A stretch of 64,000 nucleotides of DNA from NCBI GenBank assembly GCA_023053685.1, contig JALIGW010000005.1, forward strand, positions 53,218,742-53,282,741. Direction: 5' to 3'. Made by a program: the position numbers and the translations under genes. A model generated the notes under the pieces. It was not told where the DNA came from. It made no database searches and worked only from the letters and a program-made list of their open reading frames with translations. Below, piece after piece: positions 12,301 to 23,162 of this stretch. This DNA is from Diadophis punctatus similis (taxonomy: Eukaryota > Chordata > Lepidosauria > Squamata > Dipsadidae). Within the stretch, counting starts at the first letter, position 1. The number at the start of each line of letters is the position of its first letter.

Positions 12301-15300
12301 TCTAGGCTGCATTGAGGGTTAGAGTGAAGATCATGTGAATCACTTTATAATGCCTTGGTAAGACCACACTTGGACTATTGCATCCAGTTTTGGTCACCAC
12401 GATATCAAAAAGATGTTAAGACTCTAGAAAGAGTGCAGAGAGCAACAACAAAGGTGATTAGGAAACTGGAGGCTAAAAAATATGTCGGGTCTAGTGAAAA
12501 GAAGGACTAGCAGTTTTCAAATATTTGAGGAGCTACCACAAAGAAGAGGGGCTCAACTAGTGGTGGGCTCCAACTAATTCAACAACCAGTTCGTCCTAAG
12601 GACCGGGTGGGCGCGGCTGGAGGGCGGTCATATGACTGAATGGGCATGGCCAACTCGATGTCACTCACGGCAAGGTGGGGGCGGGCCAAAGCGGAGGTGG
12701 CCAGAGCCTTAGACTTATCTTTGTGCAGCAACAGCAATGGTGATTCTCCGACGCCTCATCTCTTGTTGGGTCTCGCTGCCCGACAGGGTTTTTAAAAAGG
12801 GTTTTGCATCAGGAAACGGTGGGCGGCTACTTCCGGCCTTTGTTGATGCAGCTGGGCACATGGCCTTGCCCCGAAACACTGGCCTGCAGCCACCGCCGGT
12901 CTTTTTTAGCGCGAGAAACCTGCAGCCGCCGGTCTTTTTCAGCACGACAAGCTTGCAGCCGCTGCTCTTTTTCAGAGCGAGATGCCTGCAGCCACCATCT
13001 TTTTCAGCGCGAAAAGCCTACAGCCACTCTTTTTAAGCACAAGAAGCCTGCAGCTGCCACTCTTTTTCAGCGTGAGAAGCCTGCAGCCACCGCTCTTTTT
13101 CAGCGTGAGAAGCCTGCAGCCACCATTTTTTTTAAGTATGAGAAGCCTGCAGCTGGCGCTTTGTGCCAGTGCAAAGGGCCTGCAGCAGCCACCTCTTTGT
13201 CGGCCGGAACCAAGCCGGGAGCGGCAGCTGGAGGCTTCTTGCGCTGGCAAAAAGTGGCGGCTACAGGATTCTCGCACCGGCAAAGAGGTGGCAGCTGCAG
13301 ACTTCTCACGCCAGCAAAGGAGAGGTGGCTGCAGGTTTCTCGCACTGGCAAAGACTGGCGGCTGGAGAATTCTTGCGCTGGCAAAGAGGTGACAGCTGGA
13401 GGATTCTGGGGAGGGGACACGGCGAGGCTCCGGCGCTTTTTGGGCCCTGCTCTGGGCTGCCGCCTGCTCGACCTCTGCTCCGCCTCGGGTCCTGCATCCA
13501 GCCTGCGACAAGGGGACATGCCACTTCCAGGCCAGCCCGCCGGCGGATGGGTGAGTGGGAGGCCCTCGGGGGAGGCATTTTCTCTCAGGCCTCGCACGAG
13601 GAAGGCCCCGTGGAAGCCAAAGCTGGGCCCAAAAGGGGCCTTGCCATGTGTCCCCCCCCCACTGTGGCAGTCCTTCGGCTAAGCACAGCAAGCCCGGAGC
13701 GGATCTTCCTTCCCCGCTGTCAGCCTTACCTTCTAGCCCATGGGGCTCGCACCGTTCTCACAGTGGCGGCCTGGCATGCAGGCGGAGACTCTGGGGAAGG
13801 CCAGAGCCAGGAACTGGCATGTTCTGACCCGAGGCGAAGGGCGAGTGGGTGGCATGCAGGCAGATGCCCTGGGGAAGGCCAGAGCCAGGAACTGGCATGT
13901 TCCCCGAGCTGAGGCAAAGGGCAAGCGGGTGGCATGTGGGGGGGAGACCCCAGGGAAGGCCAGAGCCAGGGACCCTGACCTTAGGCGAAGGGCAAGCAAG
14001 CGGCATGTGGGCAGAGGCCCCGGGGAAGGCCAGAGCTAGGGACTGGCGCGTCCCTTGACCCGAGGCAAAGGGCGAGCGGGCAGCATGCAGGTGGAAGGAT
14101 GGCGAGAGACAGGTCCAAAAGGCAGCCGAGCCGACCCTGGTCCACCCCAAGATGGCCCTTCGGCCAAGTGCCTTATCTTCACGAGCAGCCGCAGTGAGCA
14201 GAGCGGGCGAGGCGCGGAGATCAGCTGGGCCACATGGTCTGAGAGCCAGAGAGTAGCTAGACACAGGCATGACTCTAGCCACCGGGCAAGGCAGGCAAGA
14301 CGAGATAGGGTGGGGTGGGACCAACCAGTGGTTGGTTCGCCGAACTACACAGAATCATAACAACCAGTACGCCCGAACCGGTGCGAACCGGCAGCAGCCC
14401 ACCTCTGGGCTCAACCTATTCTTCAAAGCACTTCAAGGCAGAACAAAAAGCAGTAGATGGAATAATAAAAAATAAAAAATAAAACTAACCTAGGATTAAG
14501 CAGAAATTTCCTGACAGCACAATTAATCAGTGGAACGTGGATATTCCAACACTGGAGGTTATTAAGAGATTGGACAACCACTTGTTTGAAATAGTATAGG
14601 CTTTCCTTCTTGAGCAAAGGGTTGGGCTAGAAGACCTCCAAAGTCCTTTCTAATTCTGTTATTCTGGATTCTGACCCTATGTATTTTTCTGTATTTTGGA
14701 AATGATCCATAAATGGTCCATGAGACAAAGGCTTGTTATCTCTGTAGAACAGGATCTTTTTTTATTACTTGCTTGGCTCTAATTGCTCCTAATGTGAAAT
14801 TGCCTTCTGGGGGAAGTGTCTGTATGTTTGTGCTGAAAATTATGTGGAAGATGCTTTTTAGAGGAACTATACTGAATTGTAAAAGGAGGTGAAAACATTG
14901 CATAGATAGATGTATAATGAATGGGCATATTTTTGGTATTATTCACACTTGTACTGTTGTGTTCCCTCTGCTAAATTATGCGTGAAAATTAGGTTACATT
15001 ACTGCAGGGAGTTTATCACAGGAAAATTCTTCCCTCCCCTCCCCTCCCCCCATAAGAATAGCCACATTCTAAAGCTTCATTCATGTGAACTAAACCTGCT
15101 GCTTTCTAACTTTAGGAGTTGCTTGTGTTAGTTGGTAGAAACTTATTTCCAAAGAAGCTGTCTTGGTTGCCTAAATTTTGTTGCTTTTCAGTAGATTTAT
15201 TTGTGCCTCTCTTAACATGGAGTGCAAAATGGAAAACAAAGTTCCCCTATGAAGAGTTATTTAGGACTCCACTTTTGAGCTTCTTTTTTGTCACTTGAAA

Positions 15301-18300
15301 GTTAAGTCCTAAATTACTCTTGGTTTTTTCATTTGACTTAATGAGTATTGGCACTAGTTAAACTGGCAAAGATACTAGATGGCTTACATTAACAGTTAAG
15401 ATTGCATGGTTCCTCTCTCAAGCAAAACACAAATAGAAGTCGTGTTCCCTCTGATTATATTATCTTAATATTACCTTCCTTGACTATTCCCTAAGTTTAT
15501 TTTGACATTTATCCCAGAATGCAAGCATATTGAATTTCACTTAAAAATATTATCAAGGGGTATGTTTTGGCATTAACCATGGCATACTGAGAACAAAATT
15601 TCAGACAACAACTCTTTCTACTGTGGGAAATTGAAACAGAGATGCCTTTTCCTTAGAAATATGTTAAGTGTTTGAGTCTTTTCCATTCTATGTTCAATAT
15701 GTCCTAAATTGGTACAGCAACTAGAATTGCCAAACTTGAAATTACAAATAGCTTCAGATGCACTCAGACCCAGTGTTGTAATGTGTTCCAGCTGTATGCT
15801 TAGGACTATAGAAATAATATTCCTAATCTTACTCTGATTTGTAAAATAAATAAGATAACTCTATTTTAAAGGTAGAAATTATATAAATCAAGTGTACCAG
15901 CTTTCACACGTGAATCATATTTGATCTTGACTCTCTGGTAGAGCTAACCAAAACTTACTGTGGTCTGCTAAGTTTTGTTGTGTCTGTATCAATAGCTGTG
16001 TTTAATCCTTATTGAATAAATAACTTTGCAAAGTATTTAAGTGAAAAGTCCCCACTCTTTAATTTTTGTAGATCAATCCAAGAAGGTAGGCTGCTTCTAA
16101 AATGTGGTTGTCGCTCTGTTGCTCACTATTCTGTTTGCTAAACTGAGCTAAGCAACATAAACGGTTACTTGGCCTGAATGATTGTTACTTGATGTCTGTC
16201 GCCTTACAAAATAATTTGAAAGAATGTAGATTGATATATGCAACCCCATCTGGGCTCCCTGAAGCTAGTGTTCTGGATAAGATGCCAAGAGCTTGGAAGA
16301 CTTAAATATGAATTCATGATGAGCCATGGATGCTTGCAGAAGAAGTCAGTGCATGGAAGATCATGCCCTTCATTGAGAAAAACAACTGATAAATAGCTGT
16401 GGTCAATAAAGACAAAAATCACTCCTCAGAAAGGTTCAGTTTTAATCATTTACATCGCTATTGGGCATATTCATAACTTCTAATGGTTCCATTTTTAGAA
16501 CAAAGGAGGGTTTTAAAAGTAATATCTTTTATTTGAGAAAATAGGTATACACATCGTAAAACAATTTTTAAACTGATTTCCACCAGCAAAAACTTTATTT
16601 GGCATGAAAGCCGATTCATACTTCTGAAATAATTAGATGATCCATCTTCACTTCAATTAATGAATTACGAATGTTTGGAAAGCTGTCTCGTTCATTACCA
16701 AACAGGATTTTAAATTTTGTTCAACAAAACTACCAAACTAATACTGCAGATGAGACGTACACTGATTTTCTGGATTCATTTTATGTATAGTATGTCAAGA
16801 ATATTTGAAACTGATTTTTAAAGACTTTTTAAACCATTGCTTTTTCTTTAACTCACCTGTCTCTCTCTCTCCCTCCCTCTTTCCCTCCCTCAGGTGGGGA
16901 CCAGGGTCTGTTGAACACTTTCTTCAGCAGTTGGGCAACTACAGATATTAGCAAACATCTCCCATTTATTTATAACTTAAGCAGCATTTCTATTTATTCC
17001 TACCTCCCAGCATTTAAAGCGTAAGTAGATGATTATGCACACAGACAGAGTAGGCTGAACTTTTAAATATGCATGATTTGATATTCATTCTGTGTAACTA
17101 CTGCTTCCAGATTCAAATAGTGTGTGAGGAATTATGCTACTTGCTCTTGATGGCAAGGCAAGGTCCCCCACAGCTAAAATGAGAATAAAACAATTGACAT
17201 GTTTATAGTATGTCTTATAATATACATCTGTATCCAACCTTAGTTTTTTTAATCTTCAGAATGAATAATCTGAATTAGATGGTTATATTAGAATCACTCT
17301 AATGTTATGTTATCACTCCTTTGTTTGATCTCAGCAGAATATGTCAGCAAAATTTAAAAGAACTATCACAGTTCTTTGAGTGGTTATCTATGAATTTATG
17401 CCACTGCACAGAACCCCACTGAAGTTATATGGATTCACAGATGACTGTTCAAAGAACTGCACTTACAGATAAGAAATCAGCTCTTTATTGTATTCTCAGT
17501 GATTCACATAAGAAAGACTAGGAAGCTTTTAAGCTGGAGGAAGACCTGATTATCATAAGATAATCAAAGAGGATGGTGTTTCCAACAGTTATAATTTTCT
17601 GTAATGCTGTGAAAAGATGAAGGATTGAGTCTATGTGGTTGTCTAGCACAACTTCAGTAAGGCAGAGTCCCAGAGCAAGAGTGCTTGTGCAGTAAGTGTA
17701 GATCAGAAGAGAACATGCCTGTTTAGCCAATAAATTAGCTAATTAATTTGTTTGCTGCCCAGAGTCTCTTGTCTGAGATGGGTGGCTATAGAAATTGAAT
17801 AAATACATAAATTATGAAGCTCAATCTGACCATTATGAAATGCTGAAAGGTGAGACCATGCCCTTTAAAAGGTCATTGGAAGACAAGAAATAAATTTATC
17901 TAAGCAAAACTATTCTATATTACAAAAGACAAAAGTATGATGGCCATGTAAAGAATGAACCTGTTTTCTACAGCTCTAAAAGCTGAATGTAGGCAAGATG
18001 TCTTCAACAAATACAAGATCAAGACTGACTTTAGAACATTGACCTCAGCAAATGTTTATGTAAATGAGAAGAAAAAAATCAAGAAGCCATGCCAGGCTAA
18101 AATAAAAAAAGTGGAATTGTCTCACAGTAGCATCCTGGAAGAAAGAGTAGTTATGTGGCTGAGATAGTGACATTTTATGTCTGTTATGTGAGCAGCCAAA
18201 GGCACAATTAGTGACAGTGTTAGAAGAGAATATGGTAGTGGAAAGGATGCTTCACTCTTTATGTTTTTGTGAGTTGTTCTAATACTAACTGATTTTGTGA

Positions 18301-20312
18301 AAGATTACTGCTAAGGATCTACTCTAAAAAGGTGCTAAGGATCTGCCCTAAAAAGACAAAAGAATAAAACTGACTGAAAGCAATACCTTTGAAAAATACA
18401 ATGGACATAAGAGCAGCGAGTGGTACTTCAGAGTGCTGAAAAAGATTTAGTGAATTTCAGGTATTCTGATATATAAGATGTCCTTGAAGAGTAGATCTTT
18501 AGGGAGGCTTGCCTAGAATTCCCCATCTTCCCTTGCCTGAAGAGTTGATGGTGAAGACTGGACAGTACTAATGGAAGCCCAGCATGGATCTGGTAAAATT
18601 GGCCATTATGGAGAACTCAGTGCACCTGAATTATGAAGGCATAATTTATTTTTAAAAATGGGGGGGGGGGAAACCAGACAGTTCCTGAGATATCTTAGAG
18701 GGTTATATAGTTATATATAGTTTTATAAGGTCAGGAAACCACAATGTATATGCCTATTTAAGGAGAGAAGTTTGCTTCTGTTATTCATTTCACTTATGAA
18801 AAGGGGTCCTTAAGACCAAAGGTCAAATGCTTTATCAGTCCTATTTTTGTCCCATGTTTTAGCTGAAACTTTTAAAAAATACTTTTTTAATCTTCGGATT
18901 GCAATGGCACACTCTCGGGGTGCTCTTGGTGCCACAAAATCGAGACTATGGCAATGTCTTACTTTTCCCCCTGGTATAACCTATCTTGGTAGTATGTTCA
19001 TTTCTGAAGTACTCATGTTTTGTATTAAATTGTTAATTGATGGCATTAGCTTCTCTTACATCTCAGGGAAAGCCAAATCTCTTTAAAATCTGCCACTTGG
19101 AAGATCCAGAAGCAAGTGTGCAGTTGTAGGAACAAGTCTCTAGGCAACATTGAATAATGACGAATTTAATAGAGCAGCTGACGTAAGCACTGTTTTCATT
19201 GATTAAGGTGTAACTAACTGTGTCTTATGATCCGAGTGTCATGAGATGCTGTCAGGTTAAAATTAGTGCCCTTATTTTGGGATCTTCATGCAAGCTGGAA
19301 TGAATACATTGTACTCAGTGGCTGGTGGAAAGAGTGTCTGGCTTAGTGAATGGAATTGTGATGTAATTGTGATTGCAAGCAGCTCCTCTTACAACATGAA
19401 GTATACTACAAATAATCCTACATTCAGGTTCACGCTACATGGAGTCCTTCAGTTCCATTCTTGTAGCTCTTGTGGCATTCTGGCCATGATTGCTGAAATG
19501 TTATAGCAGGAGTTTCTTCCTCTTTGAAGTAGGGAACAAAGTACAAATAAAATATAAGCTCATAAATAGGTATTTCATAGTTTAAAAAAATGAAAATCTG
19601 ACCAGATTCCTTCTCAGTCCTACCCAAATTTTAAGCCTGGCCATGCCTGAGACTAGCATGCCATTAGAGCAGGGTAATCAACTGTGCCAAATGCAACAGC
19701 TCCTGGAATGAGCTTAAATTTTGTTATGGTCACATTGAATGCTTTTTAAATATGGAGAATGTATTTAACAGAAATACGTGTGAACTCAAAATGTAAAACA
19801 AAATATTTTCATAATATACCAAAGAGATTAAAATAGCTTATTAAGGGCGATGTTTTATTCAAGAAAAAAGATGGAGAATGTTGAATAGTCAATGAACAAT
19901 GCTTAGAATAATTATTAATTTATTAAAAACACACTAAATCAACTTGTTTTTCATATACAATATTTAAGACATCTTGTAGAATTGGTTTCCTTTCATGTTC
20001 AATTTCAAACACTCCTTGTTCTATTATGCTGTCTATCAAATTAATAAAGGAACTCAGGATTATGCACTTAGATATTTTATTAAGACTTGTCGATATGCTA
20101 CTATTTCCAGATTTTCTATAATACAAATAAATGAGGAAAGGGCAATGTCTAAAGTATGGTAGATAGTTGGTAGGCATTTGGTTGTATATGTGCGTGTGTG
20201 AATATGTGTATATATGTGTGTATGTGTGTATATATGTGTGTGTGTATGTATGTATATATATACATACACACACATATATATATATATATACACACATATA
20301 TACACATACACA

Positions 20313-20346
<34 letters not shown>

Positions 20347-20445
20347 GAAAGAGCTGATTGGGAACAGAGCCTATGGCCTAATGGTTAAGTTGCTGCCCTG
20401 CAAGGCAGCCGGCCCGGGTTCAAATCCCAGTAAGGGGTATGGCTA

Positions 20446-20487
<42 letters not shown>

Positions 20488-23162
20488 ACACATATATATC
20501 AGTAGTAATTCACGATATCAAACTATTGATACCCAGGATGGAATTTCTGACCATTTCTCTGGGATGAACTTCAGTGATCTTCAGTTGCTGTTCACTGACA
20601 AGAAACAAGCTGAATTAATTATGCAAATTGATGTAACTATATGGCACTGATTTTGATTATTTCACTTCAGTCTTGTGCATCACCATCAAGTCTGGCTATG
20701 GTAAAGCCAGTAAATGTGTTTTTCTGATAGACATAAGAATTCAGATCCATACAAAATATTGAACTTAATTGTATTTAATTTTAAACAATTCTTAAGCAAT
20801 TATTCTGTCAAGCTATATATAATGGATATGCACACCTATATTAAGGTGCTAAGACTTTACCCGCACATAAAGGTGACCTCTTCTTTTGACAGGTTTGGGA
20901 TGAATGCTAAAGTTGTGCACTTTCTGGGCAGAGTGAAACCATGGAATTATACGTATGACTCCAAAGCAAAAAGTGTCAAAGAAGACGCTCAAGATCCCAC
21001 AATGATTCATCCAGAGTTCCTCAATATGTGGTGGGACACTTTTGTCACAAATATCTTACCATTATTACAGCAGCATGGTGTAATCAAAGATACAGCTACT
21101 GGTGTAAAGGCGGTATGTCTCATAAATGGACGTTCTCTATTTTAATGTGGGATGTAGATAATATTTCTTTTTTGGCTTGGAATTGAGTTGGTTTGAAGCT
21201 AGCATGTTTGCAACTGTGCATTAGCTAGTGAGCTGACTAGTCATAAGTATTGCAACATTTTGTCTGCTCCCCATAAATGCAGCACATTGACCTGCTTCTT
21301 ATTAGAGGACCAAATAATAGTTGAAGTTCTAGACTGTTCTTAAGAGGTTAGGGGGTAGCCAAATCAAACATGGACAGGTCTGCATTTATGGCTTTACTAA
21401 CCAGATTGTTAAAGAAGATGTTTGGAGAATGGGAACATCAGAAGTATTTATCCTACAACAGAAAGTTTGAGCAGGAATGGAGGTTATAGATTCCAGAGGT
21501 CAATGTTCAAGGGAAAAGAAATATCTTAAATGTACAACCCCTTATCTCCTGAATCTCTCCACTTTAGTCAAATCATACTTCCCTATCACCTTAGTATACT
21601 GTAGTTGGCAATGACTTCTTTGAAACGCTGCCGACATGCCCCTAAAATCAACTATTTTTTCCAAAGCTCATAGGAAATGTTAGAGCAAAGAAATAATGCA
21701 GACAGAAAAGTATTTTTCCCATTCTGATCATCCATCCATATAAGATTGTATCTTTCAATACAAATGTAGCATATACATTTCGGTGCTAGAATATGAAAAG
21801 AATGCCAAATGAATTTTCAAGGCACTTCAGGACAGGAAGTACATACATTAAAATAGGGTCAAATGTTTTGTTCAGACTCATCAAAACCAGTGGTATTCTG
21901 CACTGCATTCCCCACCACCATCTTTCCCATCATTCTATCTACCCCAGATAGAATGGTTGTATACTTACTTTCATCCAACAGAACTTTGAAGAAATCTACA
22001 AGGAATCTGAAAGTGGTTGATATTAATGCCAGTTCTTTACAATGGATGTGCATACTTTGTAAATCTATGTAGCTGATTTCAAGAATTTCCTTGAAGCGTT
22101 CATGATTCCTCTACATTTCTTCACAGATTAGGCACATCCTAGAGCACTGTTAAATTCCAGCGGGCACCATTTAAAACACTTACATTTTTAAAGCAACTTT
22201 AAATGACAGTTCTATTAATTCTCATTAAATGTTGATTAAGATTGGAATATGTACCTAGGCCTCTCAAGATTTCATATCCTGCACTATGCTTGGCATCTAG
22301 TTATTTGTCTTAAGAGAAAATTTCTAGTAAATTGCAGTCAGTAAACAGACCATGGAGAGATGCCTGCAGGGGCACATCTGCTCTCTTATGAACTGCTGTC
22401 TCTGATAAATTGAGAGTGAATGAAAGGGTGATATTGTGCCAACTGTCTTAAAATTTGTGTTACAACATTCTTGTAATAGTGCACCTACAAAATTTGTGTT
22501 TTTTACTGATGTTTTTACATATCTTGCCAGTTAAAATAACTTGATTCTGCCTTCTCATGCAGACTAGTCATGCAACATTGATTACTTGGGCTTGATATAC
22601 AGAAAACACAGTAATTGTATTCTTAGCCCTGTGACTATAAACATACTATTCTGATCTATGCTTGAGCTATGCTTTCTATTGTCTGTATTTCAACTTTCTA
22701 ATGAACTATTTGCAGCTGTCGGGCTTGGTCTATACACTGGCTTTCTCTTGTGGCTTCTGTAGAGAGGTATGAAGAACTTAAACATAACTACCTGTCTGCT
22801 ATTTCATTGACCCAGATACTCTTTTTATTTATGTATTCCTAGCTCTTTAAATTGCATAAATGGTGCTTGCTGCTTTGCATGGGATCTCATTGGTTTTCTT
22901 ACCTTCTGCTTGGTTAACTTTATGCTTGCACCTTTTTGTAGTGTGTAATTGTGCTTCTTCCACTTTCATTTTTTTTTAGGAAGAGGTAACAGAGGCAGTG
23001 TCCCACCTGTCACTCTCAGCAGCAGCAATGCCACATTTACCACCACCACCAGCTATGTCCTCAGAAGAACGTAAAGAAAAATGGGAGCAAGGTCAGGCTG
23101 ACTACATGGGAGAAGACAGCTTTGACAACATCAAGAAAAAACTTGACACCTACCTCCAGTAA
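6175..23162 (+). CDS. GYG1: GYG1, glycogenin-1 (exons 2-8; exon 1 upstream of window)
   Basis: Glycogenin-1 is a cytosolic GT8 glycosyltransferase that attaches glucose from UDP-glucose to its own tyrosine and builds the oligosaccharide primer that glycogen synthase extends. Coding exons are 6175-6310, 8310-8484, 9246-9408, 16894-17020, 20893-21112, 22716-22766 and 22980-23162; all phases match. With a 7-nt first exon, as expected from the family, the protein is 353 residues (human 350). Seen directly: Lys86, the metal-binding DAD at 102-104, Asp163/Gln164, the acceptor Tyr195 in [10 protein letters not shown], and the C-terminal synthase-binding tail with [10 protein letters not shown] and KLDTYLQ. 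The first exon is not in 1-6174, which is AT-rich and lacks a CpG-rich start. The gene is convergent with HLTF. Nothing suggests a pseudogene. Confidence 0.97.
6311..8309 (+). other. GYG1: GYG1 intron 2
   Basis: AT-rich intron. I recognised no repeat or conserved element in it. Confidence 0.8.
8310..8484 (+). CDS. GYG1: GYG1 exon 3 (DAD motif)
   Basis: Encodes residues 48-106, including [12 protein letters not shown], the conserved LTKLHCW with Lys86, and FMDADT whose two aspartates bind Mn2+ and UDP-glucose. Acceptor TTCAATAG ends at 8309 and the donor is GTATGT at 8485. It joins exon 4 in phase 0. Confidence 0.96.
9246..9408 (+). CDS. GYG1: GYG1 exon 4
   Basis: Encodes residues 107-161 ([20 protein letters not shown] and CFNSGVFVY), core GT8 catalytic-domain sequence close to human. 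Acceptor CTGTTAG ends at 9245 and donor GTGCGT starts at 9409. The following intron is 7.5 kb and full of transposons. Confidence 0.96.
11322..11540 (+). repeat. Sauria-type tRNA SINE (GYG1 intron 4)
   Basis: Plus-strand copy: TGGTGGTTAAGGCACCAGGC (A-box region), GAGTTCTGATCCTGTC (B-box region), CTTTGGGCCAATCATTCACT, TGTGGGGAAAATAGGGG and an A-rich tail. It sits directly before the CR1 copy. Confidence 0.85.
11545..12549 (+). mobile_element. CR1 LINE, 5'-truncated, part 1 (reverse transcriptase remnants)
   Basis: Broken frames still show CR1 reverse transcriptase words on the plus strand: [19 protein letters not shown] at about 11617, [20 protein letters not shown] at 11785-11844, [15 protein letters not shown] at about 12357-12400 and [18 protein letters not shown] near 12431. 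Many stops and frameshifts show it is dead. It continues after the nested element at 14416. Confidence 0.9.
12882..13190. repeat. 33-bp minisatellite, about 8-9 units
   Basis: Units follow GAGAAGCCTGCAGCCACCGC plus TCTTTTTCAGC. Length is near a multiple of three, which keeps several frames open and creates false protein-like repeats ([11 protein letters not shown] type). Confidence 0.85.
13225..13410. repeat. 33-bp minisatellite, inverted relative to the previous block, about 5-6 units
   Basis: Units follow GCAAAGAGGTGGCAGCTGCA plus GGTTTCTCGC. This is roughly the reverse complement of the 12882-13190 unit, so the two arrays could fold on each other. Confidence 0.75.
13773..14081. repeat. 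About 78-bp minisatellite, 4 units
   Basis: Four diverged copies begin GGCATGCAGG or GGCATGTGGG and share GGGGAAGGCCAGAGCCAGG and GAGGCGAAGGGCGAG. Confidence 0.8.
14416..14670 (+). mobile_element. CR1 LINE, part 2 (3' end)
   Basis: Resumes the CR1 copy after the nested insertion: TTCTTCAAAGCACTTCAAGG, then GGATTAAGCAGAAATTTCCT, GGTTATTAAGAGATTGGACA and GGGTTGGGCTAGAAGACCTC, the conserved CR1 3' end, followed by TTCTGTTATTCTGG. Confidence 0.88.
14671..16850 (+). other. GYG1: GYG1 intron 4, distal part
   Basis: AT-rich intronic sequence without a recognisable repeat or ORF. Confidence 0.6.
16894..17020 (+). CDS. GYG1: GYG1 exon 5 (glucosylated tyrosine)
   Basis: Encodes residues 161-203: [20 protein letters not shown] followed by [10 protein letters not shown] and [10 protein letters not shown]. 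Tyr195 is the autoglucosylation acceptor and Asp163/Gln164 belong to the active site. The acceptor is a strong 40-base CT-rich tract (about 16853-16893), itself close to a simple repeat. The donor is GTAAGT at 17021. Confidence 0.97.
17021..20180 (+). other. GYG1: GYG1 intron 5, proximal part
   Basis: Unremarkable AT-rich intron. A run of ten G (18661-18670) is the only simple-sequence feature. No recognised element. Confidence 0.6.
20185..20490. repeat. TG/TA/CA microsatellite cluster around a tRNA-SINE head
   Basis: TG-rich, then TA-rich, then CA-rich tracts (20190-20344) form a large imperfect palindrome. A second CA tract follows (20449-20481). All long ORFs here (up to 150 aa) are simple-repeat translations. 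Confidence 0.92.
20350..20447 (+). repeat. tRNA-derived SINE head
   Basis: TGGCCTAATGGTTAAG (A-box-like) and GGGTTCAAATCCC (B box) flank CTGCCCTGCAAGGCAG, an anticodon-arm-like hairpin with a 6-nt loop. There is no proper acceptor stem, so this is a SINE and not a tRNA gene. It is bracketed by CA repeats. Confidence 0.75.
20893..21112 (+). CDS. GYG1: GYG1 exon 6
   Basis: Encodes residues 203-276 ([29 protein letters not shown]), the end of the catalytic domain and start of the variable linker. Acceptor TTTTGACAG ends at 20892 and donor GTATGT starts at 21113, after GCG. Confidence 0.95.
21113..22715 (+). other. GYG1: GYG1 intron 6
   Basis: AT-rich intron with no element I could identify. 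Confidence 0.7.
22716..22766 (+). CDS. GYG1: GYG1 exon 7 (17-residue cassette exon)
   Basis: A 51-nt phase-0 exon encoding [17 protein letters not shown]. In human the same 17 residues separate the 350- and 333-residue glycogenin-1 isoforms, so this is probably an alternatively spliced cassette here too. Acceptor TTTGCAG, donor GTATGA. The next intron is only 213 bp. Confidence 0.93.
22980..23162 (+). CDS. GYG1: GYG1 exon 8 (C-terminal glycogen-synthase-binding tail)
   Basis: Encodes the last 60 residues and TAA at 23160-23162. It has a lineage-specific Ala/Pro-rich stretch ([13 protein letters not shown]), then the strongly conserved [18 protein letters not shown] and [13 protein letters not shown], the short helix through which glycogen synthase is recruited. 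Acceptor is a T-run ending TTTTAG. Confidence 0.96.
   Translation, partial: EEVTEAVSHLSLSAAAMPHLPPPPAMSSEERKEKWEQGQADYMGEDSFDNIKKKLDTYLQ

Larger units (their letters stand above)
12558..14407. mobile_element. 1.85-kb hAT-type element nested in CR1 (family B, GTGGTGGG ends)
   Basis: Ends are TAGTGGTGGGCTCC and, inverted, CAGAGGTGGGCTG. The flanks are a perfect 8-bp duplication GGCTCAAC (12550-12557 and 14408-14415). The GC-rich interior carries three minisatellite blocks and has no transposase. Open frames up to 292 aa here are by-products of the repeat units. Related short copies are 34005-34558 and 39055-39193. Confidence 0.88.

Noticed and set aside
12737..14360. ORFs up to 292 aa with Cys/Pro/Leu-rich repeats
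   Set aside because: They overlap in five frames on both strands and arise from 33-bp and 78-bp minisatellites inside a hAT-type element; no start context, domain or homologue.
20374..20440. tRNA gene
   Set aside because: A- and B-box-like motifs present, but no acceptor stem and a 6-nt anticodon loop; a SINE head.
19923..20650. ORFs rich in Cys-Val or Thr-His
   Set aside because: Direct translations of TG/CA and TA microsatellites.
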